From assembly GCF_002055535.1 (NCBI RefSeq), contig NZ_LN831034.1, positions 310,001-374,000 on the forward strand: a stretch of DNA of 64,000 nt, given 5' to 3'. A model generated the notes under the pieces. The model searched no databases. It was not told the DNA's origin and saw only the letters and a program-made list of their open reading frames with translations. The DNA comes from Streptococcus pyogenes (GTDB lineage: Bacteria; Bacillota; Bacilli; Lactobacillales; Streptococcaceae). This document shows, piece by piece, positions 1 to 10,334 of this stretch. Numbering within the stretch: the stretch's first letter is position 1; the number at the start of each line of letters is the position of its first letter. The position numbers and the translations under genes are program-made.

Positions 1-25
1 CAATAGAAATAATAAAATCAATCAT
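1..25 (-). CDS. Start of a leftward gene (partial, unidentified)
   Basis: The minus strand shows an ATG at position 25, followed by eight open codons (MIDFIISI) before the window ends. A GAGGTG ribosome binding site lies about 6 nt upstream (plus-strand 32-37). The hydrophobic start would fit a membrane protein, but eight codons are too few to identify the product. Confidence 0.45.
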
Positions 26-307
26 CGTAGTCACCTCATCTATAGTGTACTACTTTGATTGATTTTGTCATTATGAATCTAGTTTTCTGAAAACAAAAGT
101 TTCTTCATGCGTTTGGCGTGATTGTCTACTTCCTGTCACTTTTACTAAAGACAAGAATACAAAAATGAGATAGTTAGTAGTACTAACAGTAAAAGAGGTT
201 TGTCTATTTTAAAAATAGTATCAAAAAAAGGTCTTTTAGGTTTAAAACATTGAACTGACCCCAAATTGACCATCTAAGAAGTTGATGCTTTCAAATGCTG
301 TCGCGTA

Positions 308-316
308 TGGTATAAT
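308..316 (+). promoter_or_regulatory. Extended -10 promoter predicting a leaderless mRNA
   Basis: TGgTATAAT sits so that transcription should start at about 322-324, on the first base of the ATG at 323. No ribosome binding site precedes that ATG. No good -35 is visible, which is usual for extended -10 promoters. The mRNA is therefore predicted to be leaderless or nearly so. Confidence 0.6.
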
Positions 317-322
317 AGGCGC

Positions 323-1060
323 ATGGTTATTACATCAAAAGCAAATCAACTAATTAAGCAAACAAAAAAATTATTGCAAAAAAAGCATCGAAAACAGTCC
401 TATTTGATTGAGGGCTGGCACCTTTTTGAAGAAGCCCAAAAATCAGGACAAGTTTTTCGCCACATCTTTGTTTTAGAGGAAATGGTGGAGCGTCTAGCAG
501 GTGAGCAAGAACTCGTTATTGTTAGCCCACAAGTGCTCAAGGAGTTGACTGACTCTCCTAGTCCACAAGGCATTGTTGCTGAGGTGGAGATACCTAAGTT
601 AGCCTTTCCATCAGATTACAAAGGGAAATATTTGGTTTTAGAGGACGTCCAAGACCCAGGAAATCTTGGGACCATCATTCGTACAGCAGACGCTGCACGG
701 TTTGATGGGGTCTTTCTTTCTGAAAAATCAGCAGATATTTACAACCAAAAAACCCTACGTTCCATGCAAGGTAGCCATTTTCATTTACCAATTTGGCGAA
801 CAGATGTCTATCAGCTTTGTCGAGAGCTCCAAGAGTATGAAACTCCCATCCTAGCAACAACTCTGTCAAAGAAATCTGTTGATTATAAAAGCCTCACACA
901 TCATGAAAGGTTAGCTTTGGTGTTGGGAAATGAAGGCCAGGGCATTAGTGCTGAAATGGCAGCCCTAGCAGACCAACTGGTTCATATTACAATGCCTGGT
1001 CAGGCGGAAAGTTTGAATGTTGCCGTAGCAGCAGGAATCCTCATTTTCAGCTTGATTTAA
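323..1060 (+). CDS. TrmH/SpoU-family RNA 2'-O-methyltransferase
   Basis: A 245-residue SPOUT methyltransferase that should 2'-O-methylate a ribose in rRNA or tRNA using SAM. An N-terminal substrate-binding domain (about 1-95) contains the IEGWHLFEEA segment. The SpoU catalytic domain follows with its three motifs: EDVQDPGNLGTIIRTADA (about 107-124, with the catalytic Arg), LGNEGQGIS (about 201-209) and SLNVAVAAGI (about 229-238). The length is normal for the 23S rRNA methylase branch (YsgA-like), but the target nucleotide cannot be told from sequence. The ATG at 323 coincides with the predicted transcription start. The next gene has its own TATAAT at 1071. Confidence 0.9.
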   Translation: MVITSKANQLIKQTKKLLQKKHRKQSYLIEGWHLFEEAQKSGQVFRHIFVLEEMVERLAGEQELVIVSPQVLKELTDSPSPQGIVAEVEIPKLAFPSDYKGKYLVLEDVQDPGNLGTIIRTADAARFDGVFLSEKSADIYNQKTLRSMQGSHFHLPIWRTDVYQLCRELQEYETPILATTLSKKSVDYKSLTHHERLALVLGNEGQGISAEMAALADQLVHITMPGQAESLNVAVAAGILIFSLI

Positions 1061-1098
1061 GCTAATATGATATAATAACCAAGTGAGGTAATTATGTT

Positions 1099-1599
1099 AT
1101 GCATTATACAGAAGATAAAGAATATATGGAACACGTCGGTCATTTGATCGCTCATCCTCGCTTTCAAAAATTGAGTCATATTGTTCAGCACCAACATTCA
1201 ACGCGTCTTGAACATTCTATCAATGTTTCTTATTCAAGTTATAAATTAGCCAAGCGATTCGGTTGGGATGCTAAAAGTACAGCCAGAGGGGGCTTACTTC
1301 ATGATTTCTTTTATTATGATTGGCGCGTGACCAAGTTTAATAAGGGTCATGCCTGGGTTCATCCTCGTATTGCTGTACGAAATGCGAAAAAGTTAACAGA
1401 ACTCAATAAAAAAGAAGAGGATATCATTCTAAAACACATGTGGGGAGCGACCATTGCTTTTCCGCGTTACAAGGAAAGTTATATTGTGACAATGGTAGAT
1501 AAATACTGGGCTGTCAAGGAAGCAGTGACGCCTTTGAGACAAAAATGGTCTAATCGACGGTTTCTTCGCCGCAAGACCCTCCAAAGTCATAATCGTTAA
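1099..1599 (+). CDS. HD-domain phosphohydrolase family protein
   Basis: A 166-residue cytosolic protein with the metal-binding HD signature: H39, the H68-D69 doublet in [12 protein letters not shown], and a further Asp in TMVDKYW near residue 134. HD proteins of this small type are metal-dependent phosphohydrolases or nucleases, and the substrate of this one is unknown. The start is the ATG at 1099, with GAGG at 1085-1088; an overlapping ATG at 1094 is out of frame. An extended -10 (TGaTATAAT, 1068-1076) sits just after the methylase gene. The basic C-terminus ([15 protein letters not shown]) is a visible oddity. Confidence 0.85.
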   Translation: MHYTEDKEYMEHVGHLIAHPRFQKLSHIVQHQHSTRLEHSINVSYSSYKLAKRFGWDAKSTARGGLLHDFFYYDWRVTKFNKGHAWVHPRIAVRNAKKLTELNKKEEDIILKHMWGATIAFPRYKESYIVTMVDKYWAVKEAVTPLRQKWSNRRFLRRKTLQSHNR

Positions 1600-1613
1600 G
1601 TAAAGGAGTTATT

Positions 1614-2303
1614 ATGAACGATCACGTTATTTATACACAATCAGATGTGGGATTAAATCAGTTTTTTGCTAAAATTTATAGTCTAGTGGGAATGGGAGTG
1701 GGTTTGTCTGCTTTTGTTTCTTATTTGATGCTTTATCCATTTAGAGAAAATTTAATCTCTATTCTTGTTAATCAGCCGATGATTTACTATGGTGCTGCGA
1801 TTATTGAACTTATTTTAGTTTTTGTAGCCAGTAGTGCAGCACGAAAAAACACACCAGCTGCATTGCCCATTTTTCTTATCTATTCTGCGCTAAATGGCTT
1901 TACCCTAAGCTTTATTATTGTGGCATACGCTCAAACGACAGTTTTTCAAGCATTTCTTTCTTCAGCAGCTGTGTTTTTTGCCATGTCAATCATTGGTGTC
2001 AAGACTAAACGGGATATGTCAGGTCTTAGAAAGGCTATGTTTGCTGCTTTGATTGGTGTTGTTGTGGCTAGTCTGATTAATCTTTTTATTGGTAGTGGGA
2101 TGATGAGTTATGTCATTAGTGTGATTTCCGTGCTAATTTTCTCAGGTCTCATCGCATCAGATAATCAAATGATTAAGCGCGTTTATCAAGCAACAAATGG
2201 CCAGGTTGGTGATGGCTGGGCTGTTGCTATGGCCTTAAGCTTGTATTTAGATTTTATTAACTTATTTATCAGCCTTCTTCGTATTTTTGGAAGAAATGAT
2301 TAA
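1614..2303 (+). CDS. BAX inhibitor-1 / YccA-type membrane protein
   Basis: A 229-residue integral membrane protein with about seven hydrophobic helices, of the UPF0005 / TMBIM family. The Asp-containing C-terminal helix region ([18 protein letters not shown]) is typical of the family, whose members act as pH-sensitive calcium leak channels or interact with the membrane protease FtsH. The role in streptococci is not established. The gene starts 14 nt after the HD gene with AAAGGAG as ribosome binding site, so the two are probably cotranscribed. A strong hairpin containing its stop codon ends the unit. Confidence 0.88.
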   Translation: MNDHVIYTQSDVGLNQFFAKIYSLVGMGVGLSAFVSYLMLYPFRENLISILVNQPMIYYGAAIIELILVFVASSAARKNTPAALPIFLIYSALNGFTLSFIIVAYAQTTVFQAFLSSAAVFFAMSIIGVKTKRDMSGLRKAMFAALIGVVVASLINLFIGSGMMSYVISVISVLIFSGLIASDNQMIKRVYQATNGQVGDGWAVAMALSLYLDFINLFISLLRIFGRND

Positions 2304-2343
2304 CATTAAAAAGTGAGTATAACTACTCACTTTTTAATGTTAA
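2300..2343 (+). terminator. Stem-loop terminator after the BAX-inhibitor gene
   Basis: A 20-bp perfect inverted repeat (2300-2319 / 2324-2343) with a 4-nt loop and an A/T tract inside the stem. The TAA stop at 2301-2303 lies in the left arm. Confidence 0.75.
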
Positions 2344-2480
2344 CAGGATAAGTAAACTGTAAGGAAGAAATTCGAGATAGATATAAGATGAGGCTGCTAA
2401 AAGACCTAGTGTTAATTTGTAAACTCTTTCTTTTTTTGGTATACTATTAAGGATTAAATACGAGGAGAATATAGATAGAT

Positions 2481-2723
2481 ATGTCAACAGCTATTTGGAT
2501 TTTATTACTTATTGTTGCCCTTGGGGTAGGTGTTTTTGGTGGGATTTTTATTGCCCGTAAACAAATTGAAAAAGAAATTGGTGAACACCCACGTTTAACA
2601 CCAGAAGCTATCCGTGAAATGATGAGCCAGATGGGGCAAAAACCAAGTGAAGCAAAAATCCAACAAACTTATCGTAATATCATCAAACAATCAAAAGCAG
2701 CCGTATCCAAAGGCAAAAAATAA
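2481..2723 (+). CDS. YneF family (UPF0154) small membrane protein
   Basis: An 80-residue protein with one N-terminal transmembrane helix (about 3-25, ending in [11 protein letters not shown]) and a charged cytosolic tail containing [20 protein letters not shown], the conserved core of the UPF0154/YneF family. Its function is unknown. It is monocistronic, with a TATACT -10 at about 2442, a GAGGAG ribosome binding site, and a terminator well downstream. Confidence 0.88.
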   Translation: MSTAIWILLLIVALGVGVFGGIFIARKQIEKEIGEHPRLTPEAIREMMSQMGQKPSEAKIQQTYRNIIKQSKAAVSKGKK

Positions 2724-2841
2724 AAGCTAATTGTTATAGGGGAAACCTTTGTGATAGTTAGAAGTGAACAGTCTTTGATCTCAATGTTCAGTAGCACTTG
2801 TCTTATCAGTTAGATTTGTCAACTGTTCAGGGTTTAAAAAG

Positions 2842-2874
2842 AAACTCAGTTGGCTATTTCCAACTGAGTTTTTC
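2842..2874 (+). terminator. Rho-independent terminator before murI
   Basis: A 12-bp perfect stem (AAACTCAGTTGG / CCAACTGAGTTT) with a 6-nt loop and a T tract. It lies 27 nt upstream of murI. Confidence 0.85.
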
Positions 2875-2900
2875 ATATCGTCAGTAAGGAAGTAAACATA

Positions 2901-3695
2901 ATGGATACAAGACCAATTGGGTTTTTAGATTCTGGTGTGGGAGGTCTGACCGTCGTTTGTGAATTGATTCGTCAGCTCCCTCATGAGAAGATTGTATATA
3001 TTGGTGATTCAGCAAGAGCCCCCTATGGTCCTAGACCCAAAAAACAAATTAAGGAGTATACTTGGGAGCTAGTCAATTTTTTGCTGACTCAAAATGTTAA
3101 AATGATTGTTTTTGCATGCAATACCGCAACAGCGGTGGCTTGGGAAGAAGTAAAAGCAGCTTTAGATATTCCTGTTTTAGGAGTTGTCTTACCGGGGGCA
3201 AGCGCAGCTATTAAATCAACGACAAAAGGCCAGGTTGGGGTCATCGGAACCCCAATGACAGTGGCTTCAGACATTTATCGCAAAAAAATCCAGCTATTAG
3301 CACCATCTATTCAAGTAAGGAGTCTTGCTTGCCCGAAGTTTGTACCGATTGTGGAATCAAATGAGATGTGTTCGAGTATAGCTAAAAAAATAGTTTATGA
3401 CAGTCTAGCACCATTAGTCGGTAAAATAGATACCCTTGTACTAGGATGTACTCACTATCCCTTGTTACGACCAATTATCCAAAATGTTATGGGGCCATCT
3501 GTTAAGCTGATTGACAGTGGAGCAGAATGCGTCCGAGATATCTCTGTCTTATTAAACTATTTTGACATTAACGGTAATTATCATCAAAAAGCTGTCGAAC
3601 ACCGCTTTTTTACAACAGCAAATCCTGAGATTTTTCAAGAAATTGCCTCGATTTGGCTGAAACAAAAAATAAATGTGGAGCATGTCACCTTATGA
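2901..3695 (+). CDS. murI: Glutamate racemase
   Basis: A 264-residue cofactor-independent racemase that makes D-glutamate for peptidoglycan. The glycine-rich [11 protein letters not shown] motif is at 8-18. The two catalytic cysteines are visible as C73 in ACNTATA and C183 in LGCTHYPLL. The length is standard. It starts a run of overlapping genes (murI, rdgB, phosphoesterase, cbpB, xerD-like, scpA, scpB) and its TGA overlaps the next ATG by four bases. Confidence 0.97.
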   Translation: MDTRPIGFLDSGVGGLTVVCELIRQLPHEKIVYIGDSARAPYGPRPKKQIKEYTWELVNFLLTQNVKMIVFACNTATAVAWEEVKAALDIPVLGVVLPGASAAIKSTTKGQVGVIGTPMTVASDIYRKKIQLLAPSIQVRSLACPKFVPIVESNEMCSSIAKKIVYDSLAPLVGKIDTLVLGCTHYPLLRPIIQNVMGPSVKLIDSGAECVRDISVLLNYFDINGNYHQKAVEHRFFTTANPEIFQEIASIWLKQKINVEHVTL

Positions 3696-4678
3696 GTGAA
3701 AAAATTTACGAATACAAAGATGAAAATAACTGGTTTATCGGAAAGATGACTGGTCATAATTTAATATCGGGCTGGGGAGTCAAACACACGACAATCAAAA
3801 AAATAGATGACCTTTTAGACGGTATTGCCGCAACGTTAGATTGGGAAAATCCTAAAGGTTACGATGTTTCGGTGGTGCGTCATCAGTCTCCTTTATCTCT
3901 CATCACCTTTATTATCGACATGATAAATCAAGAGACCCAGCGTGAGATTAAGGTAACTCCCCATGCAGGCACGATTTTATTAATGGAAAATGCGAAACTG
4001 CTTGCAGTTTATCTCCCAGAAGGTGGAGTTTCAACGGCTACATTTTTTGCGACTAGTGAACAGGGATTTGGGGATATTATTTTAATCGCTACACGAAACG
4101 AGGGAAAAACCAAAGAGTTCCGCAATCTGTTTGGCCAGCTAGGTTATCGTGTGGAAAATCTTAATGATTATCCAGAATTGCCAGAAGTAGCAGAAACTGG
4201 TACTACTTTTGAAGAAAATGCTCGCTTGAAAGCAGAAACGATTTCACGCCTCACAGGAAAAATGGTATTAGCAGACGATTCAGGACTAAAAGTTGATGCC
4301 TTGGGTGGTTTACCTGGTGTTTGGTCAGCTCGTTTCTCAGGACCAGATGCCACAGATGCCAAGAATAATGCCAAACTCTTACACGAATTAGCTATGGTGT
4401 TTGACCAAAAGAAGCGCTCAGCTCAATTTCATACGACTTTGGTAGTGGCTGCTCCCAATAAAGATAGTTTGGTTGTGGAAGCCGATTGGCCAGGCTATAT
4501 TGCTACGCAGCCTAAGGGAGAAAATGGTTTTGGGTATGATCCTGTCTTTATCGTCGGAGAGACTGGGCATCATGCTGCAGAATTAGAGGCTGACCAAAAA
4601 AATCAGTTGTCGCATAGAGGTCAAGCAGTTCGAAAATTAATGGAGGTCTTTCCAGCATGGCAAGCAAAACAATCATAG
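3692..4678 (+). CDS. rdgB: RdgB/HAM1 nucleoside-triphosphate pyrophosphatase with N-terminal extension
   Basis: A 328-residue protein. The C-terminal about 200 residues (from about 127) are a complete RdgB/HAM1 house-cleaning NTPase that hydrolyses dITP, XTP and similar non-canonical nucleotides to monophosphates. Visible motifs are [33 protein letters not shown] and SHRGQA. The N-terminal about 125 residues are not part of the normal enzyme and I do not recognise the fold. I place the start at the ATG at 3692, which forms an ATGA overlap with murI; an earlier in-frame start at 3653 would overlap murI by 43 nt. The murI-rdgB order is common in Firmicutes. Confidence 0.93.
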   Translation: MSEKIYEYKDENNWFIGKMTGHNLISGWGVKHTTIKKIDDLLDGIAATLDWENPKGYDVSVVRHQSPLSLITFIIDMINQETQREIKVTPHAGTILLMENAKLLAVYLPEGGVSTATFFATSEQGFGDIILIATRNEGKTKEFRNLFGQLGYRVENLNDYPELPEVAETGTTFEENARLKAETISRLTGKMVLADDSGLKVDALGGLPGVWSARFSGPDATDAKNNAKLLHELAMVFDQKKRSAQFHTTLVVAAPNKDSLVVEADWPGYIATQPKGENGFGYDPVFIVGETGHHAAELEADQKNQLSHRGQAVRKLMEVFPAWQAKQS

Positions 4679-5178
4679 TAATGAGTGACTCTCATGGTGA
4701 CCGAGATATCGTTCAAGCCATTAAAGACAAGTATCTTGGTCAAGTTGATGCTATTTTCCATAATGGGGATTCTGAATTAAACAGCTCAGATCCTATTTGG
4801 GCTGGTATTTATGTCGTTGGCGGTAATTGTGACTATGATACAGGTTACCCTGATCGTTTAGTAACTCAATTAGGCACAGTTACGATTGCCCAGACACATG
4901 GTCACTTGTACCATATTAATTTCACTTGGGATAAACTGGACTACTTTGCTCAAGAAGTAGTAGCAGATATTTGTCTATATGGACACCTACACCGTCCAGC
5001 TGCTTGGCAAGTTGGGCAAACCCTCTTTATGAATCCCGGATCAGTAACACAACCTCGCGGAGAAATTAACGAGAAATTATATGCTCGTGTTGAACTAACT
5101 GATACTCAAATTAAAGTTGATTACTTTACCAGAGATCATAAACTTTACCCATCACTGTCTAAGGAATTTAAACGATGA
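4657..5178 (+). CDS. YfcE/MJ0936-family metallophosphoesterase
   Basis: A 173-residue calcineurin-like phosphodiesterase. Metal-binding motifs are visible in order: MSDSHGD (about 9-15), HNGDSE (about 35-40), VGGNCD (about 54-59), THGH (about 80-83) and YGHLHRP. Family members hydrolyse model phosphodiesters with manganese or nickel, and the physiological substrate is unknown. The start overlaps the rdgB end by 22 nt, which suggests translational coupling in the same operon. Confidence 0.9.
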   Translation: MASKTIIVMSDSHGDRDIVQAIKDKYLGQVDAIFHNGDSELNSSDPIWAGIYVVGGNCDYDTGYPDRLVTQLGTVTIAQTHGHLYHINFTWDKLDYFAQEVVADICLYGHLHRPAAWQVGQTLFMNPGSVTQPRGEINEKLYARVELTDTQIKVDYFTRDHKLYPSLSKEFKR

Positions 5179-5636
5179 TCGCAAAAGAATTTGAAACATT
5201 TTTAATGAGTCATTTAGATAATTATCTTATCCCGGAACAAGACTTGGCTATTTTTATCGACACACATAATGCAGACCATGTGATGTTACTATTGGTGAGC
5301 AATGGTTTTTCTAGAGTTCCTGTTATCACACGGGAGAAAAAATATGTGGGAACCATTAGCATCTCAGATATTATGATGTACCAATCTAAAAGGCAGCTGA
5401 CAGATTGGGAAATGAGTCAAACAGATATTGGCGAGATGGTTAATACCAAAATTGAAACCATTAGCATTACTTCTAGCCTAACAGAAATTATGCACAAGTT
5501 AATTGATTTCCCATTCTTACCGGTTGTAGATAGAGCGAATCGCTTTGTTGGGATTATTACGCGAAAATCTATATTAAAGGCTGTCAACAGTCTTTTACAT
5601 GATTTTACAGATGATTACACGATTATAAAAAAATGA
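5175..5636 (+). CDS. cbpB: CBS-domain cyclic-di-AMP-binding protein CbpB
   Basis: A 153-residue protein made of two CBS domains (about 25-75 and 85-145) with [19 protein letters not shown] and [18 protein letters not shown] as cores. This architecture and context match the streptococcal and listerial CbpB proteins, which bind the second messenger c-di-AMP; in Listeria apo-CbpB stimulates the (p)ppGpp synthase Rel. It overlaps the phosphoesterase by ATGA. Ligand binding here is inferred from the family. Confidence 0.87.
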
Positions 5637-6378
5637 AGAGTTATATTGAACCTTTTATTGCTAGCAAGGCTTTATCTCAAAATAGTCAAAAAGCTTATCG
5701 ATACGATTTGCAACAGTTTTGTCAACTGATTGGTGAACGTGTCAATCAAGACAAACTATTACTTTATCAAAATAGCATAGCTAACCTAAGTTTATCTGCA
5801 AAAAAACGCAAATTATCAACAGCTAATCAATTCTTATATTACTTGTATCAAATAAAGTATTTAAATAGCTATTTTCGATTAACAGACACCATGAAAGTGA
5901 TGCGGACTGAGAAGCAGCAAGCTGCTATTATTAATACTGATATTTTCTATCAAAAAACCCCTTTTGTGTGGGGGCAATTAATCAGCTTATTAATATTGGA
6001 GCTGGGTTTAACTCCGAGTGAAGTAGCTGGTATTGAAGTAGCTAACTTGGATTTAAATTTTCAAATGTTGACGCTAAAGACTAAAAAAGGTGTGCGTGTA
6101 TTACCTTTATCGCAAATACTAATCCCTTTTTTAGAACAACAACTCGTTGGCAAAGAAGTCTATCTTTTTGAACATCGAGGCATCCCTTTTTCAAGACAAT
6201 GGTTTTTTAATCACCTAAAAACCTTTGTTCGAAGTATTGGTTATGAAGGATTGACTGCTCAAAAATTACGAGAGCAATTTATTTTGAAAGAAAAACTAGC
6301 TGGTAAATCGATAATAGAACTTAGCGATATTCTTGGGCTGAAAAGCCCTATGACCTTAGAAAAATACTACAAATCATA

Positions 6379-6379
<1 letters not shown>
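5633..6379 (+). CDS. XerD-like tyrosine recombinase homologue, catalytically degenerate
   Basis: A 248-residue protein with the two-domain layout of XerC/XerD: an N-terminal SAM-like core-binding domain with [17 protein letters not shown], then a catalytic-type domain. Key catalytic positions are lost. The first Arg motif reads LGLTPSEV where active enzymes have GLRxSE, the HxLRH box reads AQKLREQF, and the second His motif reads LGLKSPMT. The terminal Tyr region EKYYKS remains. In streptococci dif resolution is done by XerS, and this conserved gene beside scpA is annotated as not acting at dif. It overlaps cbpB and scpA, suggesting a role tied to chromosome organisation, which is inference. 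Confidence 0.85.
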
Positions 6380-7628
<1,249 letters not shown>

Positions 7629-7750
7629 GTTTTGCTTGTCATCAAATAGCAAATGGCGTTTACAAAAGGATTTGTTTTAAGGCGTTTTAGTTGAAAAAAA
7701 AGCCTTAAACTAGGGACAACAAAAAGTTGCTCAAAAGAAAGAAGAATATA

Positions 7751-8473
7751 ATGCGAATTAACAAATACATTGCCCATGCGGGTATTGCCAGTCGTCGTAA
7801 GGCTGAAGAATTGATTAAGCAAGGCTTAGTAACCTTAAATGGTCAGGTTATTACGGATTTAGCAACCACTGTAAAATCGGGAGACGTGGTTGAAATAGAA
7901 GGAAGTCCTATTTACAACGAGGAAAAGGTTTACTATTTGCTTAATAAACCTCGTGGCGCTATCTCAAGTGTGTCAGATGACAAAGGCCGTAAAACGGTAC
8001 TGGATTTACTACCTCAGGTTAAAGAACGCATATACCCTGTTGGACGATTGGATTGGGACACATCAGGGGTCCTTATTTTAACGAATGATGGTGATTTTAC
8101 AGATACTATGATTCATCCTAGAAATGAAATAGACAAGGTTTATCTGGCGCGTGTCAAAGGTATTGCAACGAAAGAAAATCTTCGTCCCTTAACTCGAGGA
8201 ATTGTTATTGATGGTAAAAAGACCAAACCAGCTCGCTACAATATTGTTCGTGTAGAAGCTGATAAGAGTCGATCGATCGTAGAATTGACTATCCATGAAG
8301 GGCGAAACCATCAAGTGAAAAAAATGTTTGAGTCTGTGGGGCTTCTGGTTGATAAATTATCTCGTACACGTTTTGGGACCGTCGACTTAAAGGGACTAAG
8401 ACCAGGAGAAGCAAGACGCTTAAATAAAAAAGAAATAAGTCAACTGCATAACTTAGCTAATACGAAAAAATGA
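7751..8473 (+). CDS. rluB: Ribosomal large-subunit pseudouridine synthase RluB-type
   Basis: A 240-residue enzyme: an N-terminal S4 RNA-binding domain ([20 protein letters not shown], 2-21) followed by an RsuA/RluB catalytic domain with [19 protein letters not shown], which contains the catalytic Asp. It should convert a uridine of 23S rRNA to pseudouridine. I chose the ATG at 7751 because it begins exactly at the conserved MRINKYIA and has a purine-rich AAAGAAAGAAG upstream; a TTG at 7727 would add an unconserved lysine-rich stretch. A hairpin (about 7676-7710) precedes the gene. Confidence 0.93.
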
Positions 8474-8733
8474 TGAAAAAACTATTAATAGTATCTGTTA
8501 AAGCTTATCAAAAATACATTTCTCCTTTATCTCCTCCTAGTTGTCGCTACAAGCCAACCTGTTCAGCTTATATGTTAACTGCTATTGAAAAACATGGTAC
8601 TAAGGGAATATTAATGGGGATAGCAAGAATATTAAGATGTCACCCTTTTGTTGCTGGTGGTGTCGATCCTGTTCCAGAAGATTTTAGCCTAATGAGAAAT
8701 AAAAACACGTCTAAAAACGCTGAAAAGGCATGA
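8470..8733 (+). CDS. yidD: YidD membrane protein insertion efficiency factor
   Basis: An 87-residue amphipathic protein of the YidD/UPF0161 family with the conserved cysteine-rich core [21 protein letters not shown] (split here around residues 25-45) and [10 protein letters not shown]. It assists YidC-dependent membrane protein insertion. It overlaps rluB by four bases. ATG at 8470 and ATG at 8473 are both possible starts. Confidence 0.94.
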
Positions 8734-8750
8734 CTTTATCAAAAAATGGC

Positions 8751-8778
8751 TTGACATTGATAGCTGAAGTGTTATAAT
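8751..8778 (+). promoter_or_regulatory. Strong promoter in front of the trmL leader RNA
   Basis: Consensus -35 TTGACA (8751-8756), a 16-bp spacer and extended -10 TGtTATAAT (8770-8778). Transcription is predicted from about 8785, some 125 nt before the trmL start codon. Confidence 0.75.
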
Positions 8779-8784
8779 GGAAAA

Positions 8785-8889
8785 TAAGCATTCGTTGGTT
8801 TAAATCAAACCTGTTATGATTTAAGTTAGCGAGTCACCATCAACCACATTGTTTGCTGAGCATGACTCCGAGCAGTGTGGTTTTTTAAA
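8785..8889 (+). ncRNA. Candidate short RNA or attenuator leader upstream of trmL
   Basis: Between the strong promoter at 8751-8778 and the trmL start at 8911 lies an about 100-nt stretch ending in an intrinsic terminator: 10-bp stem 8842-8851 / 8873-8882 followed by a run of six or seven T. A smaller hairpin, GGTTTaaatcAAACC, lies near its 5' end. The layout fits either a stand-alone small RNA or a leader whose terminator attenuates trmL. I do not recognise a T-box, preQ1 or other named riboswitch in it. Confidence 0.5.
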
Positions 8890-8910
8890 TTAAAAAGAGT
8901 AAATGAGATT

Positions 8911-9459
8911 ATGACGACAAAAGAACTTATCAACAAAAACGACAAAGTAAAAAAGGCTCGCAATCATATTGTCCTGTTTCAACCCCAAATTCCACAAAAT
9001 ACTGGTAATATTGCTAGAACATGTGCTGCAACTAATGCACCTTTACATATTATTAAACCCATGGGATTTCCTATTGATGACCGCAAAATGAAGCGTGCAG
9101 GCTTGGATTACTGGGACAAGTTAGAACTGCATTTTTATGATCATTTAGAACAGTTTATCAATCAATGTCACGGACAGCTTCACCTGATTAGCAAGTTTGC
9201 AGTTAATAATTATTCTCAAGCTACTTATGCTGATGGCGATTCCCATTATTTCTTGTTTGGACGAGAAGATACAGGCCTGCCAGAAGATTTTATGCGAGAA
9301 CATGCTGAAAAAGCACTTCGTATTCCGATGAATGATGAGCATGTACGGAGTTTAAATGTCTCAAATACGGTTTGTATGGTGATTTATGAAGCCCTTAGAC
9401 AACAGGGCTTTCAAGGGTTAGAGTTAAAGCATACTTACGAACACGATAAACTAAAATAA
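8911..9459 (+). CDS. trmL: tRNA (cytidine/uridine-2'-O-)-methyltransferase TrmL
   Basis: A 182-residue SPOUT methylase that 2'-O-methylates the wobble nucleotide 34 of leucine tRNAs. Motifs: [19 protein letters not shown] (about 25-43), [12 protein letters not shown] (about 111-122) and [18 protein letters not shown] (about 148-165). I use the ATG at 8911; a GTG at 8875 in the same frame would lie inside the upstream terminator stem. The N-terminus [19 protein letters not shown] is longer than in E. coli TrmL. A bidirectional hairpin follows. Confidence 0.92.
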
Positions 9460-9464
9460 TGGAC

Positions 9465-9522
9465 TTTTTAAAAGCGTCAGTTTTTGGCAACATGCGTTGT
9501 CAGTAGCTGACGCTTTTAAAAA
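9465..9522 (+). terminator. Stem-loop terminator after trmL
   Basis: A 16-bp inverted repeat 9465-9480 / 9507-9522 (TTTTTAAAAGCGTCAG and its complement). It can act in either direction. Confidence 0.75.
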
Positions 9523-9536
9523 TTTAGTCAAAGCTA

Positions 9537-9565
9537 TTGCTATCTAGGTTTAAATCTGCTATGCT
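9537..9565 (+). promoter_or_regulatory. Promoter of the FMN-riboswitch / ribU unit
   Basis: -35 TTGCTA (9537-9542), a 17-bp spacer and an extended -10 TGcTATGCT (9557-9565). It places the transcription start just before the RFN element. Confidence 0.6.
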
Positions 9566-9571
9566 AGAAGT

Positions 9572-9690
9572 GTCTTCAGGGCAGGGTGTGATTCCCGACC
9601 GGCGGTGACTAGTAACTAGAAGTCCGCGAGCGCAAGCTGATGTGGTGTAACTCCACAACCGACAGTATAGTCTGGATGAGAGAAGACCGG
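9572..9690 (+). promoter_or_regulatory. FMN riboswitch (RFN element)
   Basis: The conserved RFN core is readable: TCTTCAGGGCAGGGTG near 9573, CCCGACCGGCGGTGA (9594-9608), AAGTCCGCGAGCG (9620-9632), TGATGTGG and CCGACAGTATAGTCTGGATG (9659-9678), closed by GAGAGAAGA. It binds flavin mononucleotide and lowers expression of the riboflavin transporter that follows. The 3' part (9697-9721) can form a TGTGTAG/CTACACA stem and may belong to the expression platform. Confidence 0.95.
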
Positions 9691-9769
9691 GCTTTTTGTG
9701 TAGGCTTATTTTAGCTACACAATAACGACGGAACTTCTTTCAATTTGAAAAAATTGGAGGAATTTTTTA

Positions 9770-10333
9770 ATGTCAAAAACACATAAAATGATTATGATTG
9801 GTATACTTTCTGCGATATCATTTCTATTGATGCTAGTTAGCTTTGCCATTATTCCAGGCGCAGCTTTTTTAAAAATTGAATTTAGTATTATTCCTGTTTT
9901 ATTTGGTTTAATGATTATGGACTTAAAGAGTGCTTACTTAATTTTGTTATTGAGGTCCTTATTGAAACTCTTTTTGAACAATCGTGGGGTTAATGATTTT
10001 ATTGGTCTCCCAATGAATATTATCGCTATCGCTTTATTTGTGATGGCTTTTGCCTTAGTTTGGAACCGTCAAAAAACGCTTAGTCAATATGTATTTGCTA
10101 GCTTACTAGGCACAGGGTTATTAACGTTTGGCATGGTTGTTCTTAATTATACTTTTGCCATTCCTTTATATGCTATATTTGCAAATATTGATATCAGAGC
10201 TTATATTGGTGTTACTAAGTATATGATGACTATGGTTATTCCGTTTAATCTTGTTGAAGGGTTGATATTTGCAATTACCTTTTATTTTGTGTATATTGCA
10301 AGTAAACCAATTTTAGAAAGATACTTACACTAA
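9770..10333 (+). CDS. ribU: ECF-type riboflavin transporter S component RibU
   Basis: A 187-residue hydrophobic protein with about six membrane helices. It matches RibU, the substrate-binding S component that uses the shared ECF ATPase-transmembrane module for riboflavin uptake. Family features are MIMIGILSAISFLLML at the N-terminus and KIEFSIIPVLFGLMIMDLKS at about 35-54. The upstream FMN riboswitch supports the substrate. The ribosome binding site GGAGGA (about 9757-9762) lies next to a possible CAATTT/AAATTG hairpin. ECF core genes are elsewhere. Confidence 0.93.
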   Translation: MSKTHKMIMIGILSAISFLLMLVSFAIIPGAAFLKIEFSIIPVLFGLMIMDLKSAYLILLLRSLLKLFLNNRGVNDFIGLPMNIIAIALFVMAFALVWNRQKTLSQYVFASLLGTGLLTFGMVVLNYTFAIPLYAIFANIDIRAYIGVTKYMMTMVIPFNLVEGLIFAITFYFVYIASKPILERYLH

Positions 10334-10334
10334 T

